NCBI GenBank assembly: GCA_002418865.1
Contig: DIEY01000070.1
Span: 65,188 to 71,463, forward strand
Length of the DNA stretch: 6,276 bases
From: Bacteroidales bacterium UBA5762
GTDB lineage: Bacteria; Bacteroidota; Bacteroidia; Bacteroidales; TTA-H9
Direction of reading: 5' to 3'
Each line of letters starts with the position of its first letter. Position 1 is the first letter of the stretch. Shown piece by piece: positions 1 to 3,640 of the stretch. Both the position numbers and the translations under genes were made by a program. The notes beneath the pieces are model-generated. The model saw only the letters and a program-made list of their open reading frames with translations, was not told the DNA's origin and ran no database searches.

Positions 1-58
1 TTCAAAACAATACCGTTTTCTTTTGTTAGAACATTCTCAAGAACATGATTGTTATTTT

Positions 59-66
59 TAATTTTG
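59..66 (+). promoter_or_regulatory. Possible -7 element upstream of the carbonic anhydrase-like gene
   Basis: TAATTTTG matches the Bacteroidota -7 core TAnnTTTG and lies 22 nt before the ATG at 89, a plausible distance. No TTTG-like -33 element sits at the usual 17-21 nt spacing; the nearest TTTG (22-25) is 33 nt away. In AT-rich DNA a half-promoter like this arises easily by chance, so the call is weak. The gene could instead be transcribed from a promoter left of the window. Confidence 0.2.
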
Positions 67-88
67 AATAGATAAAACATATATTTCT

Positions 89-649
89 ATGGCACTCATA
101 CTTTCGGTAAATGGAATAAGTCCGCGTATAGGCAAGGATGTTTTTTTGGCTCCTAATGCCACAATTACGGGGGATGTCGTTTTAGGTGATGGTTGCACGG
201 TATGGTTCAATGCGGTGGTAAGAGGAGATGTTCACAGCATTCGAATTGGGAATAATGTTAATATACAAGATGGAGCCATTATTCATTGTACATATAAAAA
301 ATCAGCTGTCGAAATTGGGAATAATGTTTCTATAGCTCACGGCGCTATTGTGCATGGATGTACCATTCACAACAATGTTTTAATTGGGATGGGAGCCATT
401 GTAATGGATGATGCGATAATTGAGAGTAATAGCATTGTGGCTGCCGGGGCAGTTGTTTCGAAAAATACGATTGTAAAATCTGGAAGCGTTTGGGGTGGTG
501 TGCCTGCCCGAAAAATCAAAGAAATAGATTCAGAATTGCTCGAAGGAGAAGTATTACGAATTGCAAATGCTTACCGAATGTATGCAAGCTGGTATGCCGA
601 AAATTGGCCAACAGAACAGATAGGAAACCTTGAGCTTGGAATGGTTTAG
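89..649 (+). CDS. Gamma-class carbonic anhydrase family protein (left-handed beta-helix)
   Basis: This is a 186-residue cytoplasmic protein of the gamma carbonic anhydrase / YrdA / PaaY hexapeptide-repeat family. Such proteins form trimers of left-handed beta-helices, with a metal bound between subunits. Imperfect hexapeptide repeats run over about residues 10-130, followed by the usual C-terminal helix (about 146-172). The three histidine ligands are visible: H66 (in AIIHC), H84 (AHG) and H89 (VHG). R45 and D47 of the VVRGD motif and Q60 of NIQDG match the conserved active-site and subunit-interface residues. The acidic loop that carries the proton-shuttle glutamates in archaeal Cam is absent, as in CamH, YrdA and PaaY proteins, so real carbonic anhydrase activity is plausible but unproven. 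Length is slightly above the family's usual 170-175 residues. No Shine-Dalgarno sequence precedes the ATG, which is normal here. The next confident gene begins 262 bp downstream, so it is probably a separate unit. Confidence 0.9.
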   Translation: MALILSVNGISPRIGKDVFLAPNATITGDVVLGDGCTVWFNAVVRGDVHSIRIGNNVNIQDGAIIHCTYKKSAVEIGNNVSIAHGAIVHGCTIHNNVLIGMGAIVMDDAIIESNSIVAAGAVVSKNTIVKSGSVWGGVPARKIKEIDSELLEGEVLRIANAYRMYASWYAENWPTEQIGNLELGMV

Positions 650-782
650 ATTGAATTTTTGTCGATGCGCTTTATGTCTGCAATCTGAACCCAGCGGTTG
701 CCCTACATGTAAGTCGCTCTATTTTCTTTTCTTCGTCATTCAATTTGGTCAAATCGAAGGGCAGTACTATCTTATTTCCCAT
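646..782 (-). pseudogene. Possible decayed or frameshifted small minus-strand gene
   Basis: Read on the minus strand from an ATG at 782, one frame gives a protein-like start (MGNKIVLPFDLTKLNDEEKK, then IERLT) and stops at 672-674. A second minus-strand frame takes over at about 702 and reads GNRWVQIADIKRIDKNSI to a TAA at 646-648, just after an in-frame TAG at 703-705. The two segments abut without overlap and would join into one protein of about 45 residues with one frameshift and one changed base. The stop overlaps the 3' end of the carbonic anhydrase-like gene by four bases. I do not recognise the family. This may be a remnant or coincidental open reading in non-coding DNA. A plus-strand frame from 651 is also open over much of the interval, which weakens the case. 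Confidence 0.18.
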
Positions 783-871
783 ATAAAATTATTTTTCTTA
801 AGTTAATCCCTTTAATCTGCTCGACTTGAAATATTCGTACTGCGCATTAAATAATAGATTAGAATTTAAAT

Positions 872-880
872 TATATTTGC
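872..880 (+). promoter_or_regulatory. Likely -7 promoter element of nadK
   Basis: TATATTTGC is an exact match to the Bacteroidota primary-sigma -7 consensus TAnnTTTGC. It ends 31 nt before the nadK ATG, which would give a leader of roughly 25 nt. No clear TTTG -33 element lies at the usual spacing; the region around 846-854 is only AT-rich. The element falls in the spacer after the carbonic anhydrase-like gene, where a new transcription unit is expected. That position makes the call better than a random match. Confidence 0.42.
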
Positions 881-892
881 AACCTAAGCGAG

Positions 893-907
893 TTGATTAA
901 AAATCAA
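893..907 (+). repeat. Perfect 6-bp inverted repeat just before the nadK start
   Basis: TTGATT-AAA-AATCAA is a perfect dyad with a 3-nt centre. It ends four bases before the nadK ATG and lies within the predicted leader. It could be a protein-binding site or a weak hairpin over the ribosome landing zone. Six AT-rich pairs give little stability and such short dyads are common in AT-rich DNA, so no function is claimed. Confidence 0.3.
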
Positions 908-911
908 AGAG

Positions 912-1781
912 ATGGAAATTGCACTTTATGGAAAGAATATTGTAAACAATCATAATTCTTTCTTAGAGAAGTTACTTAAGCATTTAAATGATTTACAAGT
1001 TCAAATTTTAATCTTTGAACAGTGGCAAACTCCTATTGAAACAGCAAAATCTTTAGGCATACCTTATCATGTTTTTTCGGATTATCACCATCTGCAGTCG
1101 GCTGATTATTTGCTTTCGATAGGCGGAGACGGTACATTGCTCGATACCTTGCCTTTGGTACACAATACGGGCATTCCAGTCATTGGGATCAATATTGGAA
1201 AATTAGGTTTTCTTTCCGCAGTATCACGCGACGAAATAGAAACCGTTCTTGATTGCATTATTCATAAGAAGATTATGCTTGAACCTCGTACCCTTTTAGA
1301 ATTGATATCGGATGATTACAATGGATATAAATTTGCTCTCAATGAAATCAGCATTCTCAAGCAACTTCCAGCCTCCATGCTTTCTATTAAAGTAAATATT
1401 GATGGAGAATTTCTCAACAATTATTGGGCCGATGGCTTAATAGTTGCTACTCCCACAGGTTCCACAGCTTATTCTCTCAGTTGTGGGGGTCCCATTTTGA
1501 TGCCTAGTTCTGAGAACTTTGTCATTACTCCAATTGCCACTCATAATCTTACGGTTAGACCCGTAGTTGTTCCCGATACGAGTAAAATCGAAATTGAAGT
1601 AGATAAAAAAACTGGGTCGTTTTTACTTGGACTCGACTCACGTATAATCCAGTTTGCGACATCAAAAAAAATTGCTTTACAACGAGCTGATTTTAAATTG
1701 AATTTAGGCCGTCTACCCGATAGAAATTTTTGTACTACACTGAGAGCCAAGCTTACCTGGGGCCATGATATTAGAAACTAA
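912..1781 (+). CDS. nadK: NAD kinase
   Basis: This 289-residue cytoplasmic enzyme phosphorylates NAD+ to NADP+ using ATP or polyphosphate, and controls the size of the cellular NADP pool. The length is typical of bacterial NAD kinases. The N-terminal alpha/beta domain carries the diagnostic GGDGT motif at residues 71-75, with D73 the catalytic aspartate, followed by GINIGKLGF (92-100). The C-terminal beta-rich domain carries the conserved NE pair (N144, E145), WADGLIVATPTGSTAYSLS (172-190), which is the NAD-binding signature, and the RPVVVP strand (216-221). The usual DGQ-like site near residue 242 reads LDSR. The start is supported by the typical first strand MEIALYGKNI and by a consensus -7 element at 872-880. 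No Shine-Dalgarno sequence is present. The PorG-type gene follows after 89 bp with no visible terminator, so read-through is likely. I see no truncation or missing catalytic residue. Confidence 0.97.
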   Translation: MEIALYGKNIVNNHNSFLEKLLKHLNDLQVQILIFEQWQTPIETAKSLGIPYHVFSDYHHLQSADYLLSIGGDGTLLDTLPLVHNTGIPVIGINIGKLGFLSAVSRDEIETVLDCIIHKKIMLEPRTLLELISDDYNGYKFALNEISILKQLPASMLSIKVNIDGEFLNNYWADGLIVATPTGSTAYSLSCGGPILMPSSENFVITPIATHNLTVRPVVVPDTSKIEIEVDKKTGSFLLGLDSRIIQFATSKKIALQRADFKLNLGRLPDRNFCTTLRAKLTWGHDIRN

Positions 1782-1791
1782 GCCTATAAAC

Positions 1792-1857
1792 ATGGCGCAA
1801 TTTCCTGAAAATTTTACGTTATCTTCTTGTTTTATGACCGTTGAGCTTGTGAAATGA
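1792..1857 (+). CDS. Very small reading frame between nadK and porG, doubtful
   Basis: An ATG 10 nt after the nadK stop opens a 21-codon frame, starting MAQFPENFTLSS and ending VELVK, that closes at a TGA 13 nt before the porG ATG. It fills the gap between the two genes almost exactly. It has no recognisable motif, signal peptide or membrane segment and no Shine-Dalgarno sequence. A stop-free run of this length is expected fairly often by chance. If translated it might be a leader peptide coupling nadK and porG translation, but nothing in the sequence proves that. Confidence 0.13.
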   Translation: MAQFPENFTLSSCFMTVELVK

Positions 1858-1870
1858 GAGCCATAATACA

Positions 1871-2701
1871 ATGTATGTATTGAAACGCTTTACGATTATT
1901 TTTATAATTCTATGGGTTAGCCTAACCACCGATGCACAATATCTTGAAACAGGGATAACTGCTGGAGGATCACTCTATACAGGCGATCTGAATCCTTCTC
2001 CAGCTTTCTCTCTGATTCAACCCGCAGGTGGTGTTATAGTACGCTACAACCTCACTACACGCTGGGTATGGAAAAATACTCTTTTGTTCGGTAAACTCAA
2101 AGGCGATGATACAAAAGGGGAAAACCTTTGGGGAAGAAGTTTACAATTTCAAAGTAATCTCACCGAAATCAGTTCACAGATTGAATTTAACTTCCTCAAT
2201 TACTTCACCGGCAGCCGTCGCGAAAACTTTTCTCCTTATCTTTTTACAGGATTATCACTCTTTCTGTTCAATCCTAAAGCTCCTTTCGAAGAAAACTGGA
2301 TTGAACTTCAGCCATTGAAAACCGAAGGCCAAGACACAAAAGCTTTCCCAGATAGAAAACCTTATTCCAAAATAAGCATGTCCATACCATTTGGATTGGG
2401 AATAAAGTATGGCATTGGCAAAAAATTGTGCATAGGCCTTGAAACGGGCTACCGAAAAACCCTCACCGATTATATCGATGATGTTTCGACAACTTACTAC
2501 CTCGAAGGCGATCAAATTGATCCAACGCTACCAGAGGAAATCCTTTCCGATCCTTTGCGCAACCATTCTTCAGGAATGCAAAGAGGAAATTCACGTAACA
2601 AGGACTGGTATGCTTATGGTGGCGTTTTTATTACGTATAAGTTTAATCTTTATAAAACACCACCTTGCAATGATTTTAGAAATATACAACGTTTCGAGTA
2701 G
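1871..2701 (+). CDS. porG: DUF6089 family protein, PorG-like type IX secretion outer-membrane component
   Basis: This 276-residue exported protein is probably a small outer-membrane beta-barrel. The N-terminus is a signal peptide: K5-R6, a hydrophobic stretch at about 8-19, and likely cleavage after TTDA or TTDAQ (22/23). Family hallmarks follow in order: YLETGITAGGSLYTGDL (24-40), the EFNF strand (105-108), SPYLFTGLSLFLFNPKAP (121-138), LQPLKTEGQ (146-154), PFGLGIKY (173-180), GLETGYRKTLTDYIDDVSTT (189-208), and DWYAYGG near the C-terminus. Alternating aromatic and polar residues in the strands suit a porin-like barrel. In Porphyromonas gingivalis the DUF6089 protein PorG (PG0189) is encoded next to uppS and bamA and associates with the PorK/PorN ring of the type IX secretion system; the same arrangement is seen here. 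An in-frame TGA at 1850-1852 makes 1871 the first usable ATG. The family match is strong. The type IX role is inferred, since no other secretion gene is in the window. Confidence 0.82.
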   Translation: MYVLKRFTIIFIILWVSLTTDAQYLETGITAGGSLYTGDLNPSPAFSLIQPAGGVIVRYNLTTRWVWKNTLLFGKLKGDDTKGENLWGRSLQFQSNLTEISSQIEFNFLNYFTGSRRENFSPYLFTGLSLFLFNPKAPFEENWIELQPLKTEGQDTKAFPDRKPYSKISMSIPFGLGIKYGIGKKLCIGLETGYRKTLTDYIDDVSTTYYLEGDQIDPTLPEEILSDPLRNHSSGMQRGNSRNKDWYAYGGVFITYKFNLYKTPPCNDFRNIQRFE

Positions 2702-2753
2702 ATTAGAATTAACGATGAGATGATACCTCCAAGATATATTGATCTTATTAATG

Positions 2754-2784
2754 TTTATCAATAAATTGATTATTGTAAATTTGC
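2754..2784 (+). promoter_or_regulatory. Likely promoter of the uppS-bamA unit
   Basis: A TTTA at 2754-2757 (three of four matches to the -33 consensus TTTG) is separated by 18 nt from TAAATTTGC at 2776-2784, an exact match to the Bacteroidota -7 consensus TAnnTTTGC. Transcription would start near 2790 and give a leader of about 40 nt before the uppS ATG at 2832. It lies in the 130-bp gap after porG, the largest gap in the nadK-bamA block. It could let envelope-assembly genes be expressed independently of nadK and porG. Confidence 0.5.
2757..2770 (+). repeat. Inverted repeat inside the uppS promoter spacer
   Basis: ATCAAT-AA-ATTGAT is a perfect dyad with 6-bp arms. It lies between the predicted -33 and -7 elements, where a repressor would block RNA polymerase. 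A further ATTGAT half-site lies at 2738-2743. The two-base centre is too tight for a hairpin, so if functional it would be a DNA-level binding site. The AT-rich context makes a chance origin quite possible. Confidence 0.28.
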
Positions 2785-2831
2785 CAAAAATTCAAACATA
2801 AATATCGACGAAGGGAAAAATGCCTTAGAGA

Positions 2832-3596
2832 ATGTCAGAAATACACAAATTAAATGATATCAAAGCTTCACTCGACATAAATAAGCTTCCTCAGCACATT
2901 GCCATCATCATGGATGGGAATGGACGCTGGGCAAGGCAAAGAGGTATGGACCGTGTGATGGGGCATCAGTATGCTGTAACGGCCGTTAGAGAAACTGCCG
3001 AAGCAGCCGCTGAGCTGGGAATACGTTATCTTACTCTTTACACTTTTTCGACAGAAAATTGGGAAAGGCCTCAACATGAAGTAGATGCCATAATGAATCT
3101 ATTAGTAGAAACCATTCATAGCGAAATAGATACGCTTACTAAAAACAACATCCGCCTCAGAGTCATTGGAGATATTGAGCAATTAGAGCCATTAACCCGC
3201 CAAACGCTCGAGAAAGCCATTGAATCCACTGCTTGCTTCACACGTATGGATTTAGTTCTTGCCATTAGCTATAGCGCCAGATGGGAAATTACTACAATGG
3301 TCAAAAAAATTACGAATGAAGTTTTAAATGGCAATTTGAATCCTGATCAAATTAATGAAGCTGTTATTTCGACTCATTTATGCGCTCCCTATCTCCCAGA
3401 TCCAGAACTTTTAATTCGAACCAGCGGCGAATACCGTATTAGCAATTTTTTGCTTTGGCAAATTGCCTATACTGAACTCTATTTTACCCCAATACTTTGG
3501 CCTGATTTTCGCAAACAAGACCTCTATTTGGCTATTGCCGATTATCAGCGCAGAGAACGTCGGTTCGGTAGAATTAGCGAACAATCCTCATCATGA
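2832..3596 (+). CDS. uppS: Isoprenyl transferase (undecaprenyl diphosphate synthase)
   Basis: This 254-residue cis-prenyltransferase condenses isopentenyl diphosphates onto farnesyl diphosphate. The product is undecaprenyl diphosphate, the lipid carrier for peptidoglycan and surface glycans. It acts at the cytoplasmic face of the inner membrane. Diagnostic blocks are all present: IAIIMDGNGRWA (23-34) with catalytic D28, H45 in the GHQ motif, TLYTFSTENW (68-77), the ISYSARWEI block (145-153), RTSGEYRISNFLLWQIAYTE (196-215) with R196, R202 and E215 for isopentenyl diphosphate and magnesium binding, and the C-terminal RRERRFG (240-246). Length is normal. The start is set by an in-frame TAG at 2826-2828, four bases upstream; an earlier ATG at 2820 gives only a two-codon frame. 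A purine-rich AAGGGA at 2811-2816 sits too far upstream to be a standard Shine-Dalgarno site for 2832. bamA follows after 44 bp, probably in the same transcript. Confidence 0.97.
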   Translation: MSEIHKLNDIKASLDINKLPQHIAIIMDGNGRWARQRGMDRVMGHQYAVTAVRETAEAAAELGIRYLTLYTFSTENWERPQHEVDAIMNLLVETIHSEIDTLTKNNIRLRVIGDIEQLEPLTRQTLEKAIESTACFTRMDLVLAISYSARWEITTMVKKITNEVLNGNLNPDQINEAVISTHLCAPYLPDPELLIRTSGEYRISNFLLWQIAYTELYFTPILWPDFRKQDLYLAIADYQRRERRFGRISEQSSS

Positions 3597-3640
3597 CCAA
3601 AGTAAATTTTTTACTTTATTAATCGGAAAAAATATACTCC

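Noticed and set aside
651..806. A plus-strand frame with a CxCxxC...CPTC cysteine pattern resembling a zinc ribbon.
   Set aside because: It has no ATG start and its remaining residues look unlike a folded domain. The minus-strand reading of the same bases looks more protein-like, so I did not list it as a gene.
1541..1750. A 69-codon minus-strand frame within nadK.
   Set aside because: It is antisense to the conserved C-terminal domain of NAD kinase and has no recognisable features, so it is a shadow frame.
1804..1818. A weak inverted repeat (AATTT...AAATT) after nadK considered as a terminator.
   Set aside because: The stem is five A-T pairs with no GC content and no U-tract of the expected form, so it would not act as an intrinsic terminator.
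2255..2515. An 86-codon minus-strand frame and overlapping plus-strand frames within the PorG-type gene.
   Set aside because: The DUF6089 hallmarks lie in the main frame across the whole interval. The others show no motifs and follow from its codon composition.
3593..3622. An ATGA overlap at the uppS stop opens a nine-codon frame (MTKVNFLLY) that is in the same frame as bamA.
   Set aside because: It stops at a TAA 18 nt before the bamA ATG, and the signal peptide clearly starts at 3641. Stop-start overlaps of this kind are common by chance; translational coupling is possible but unsupported.
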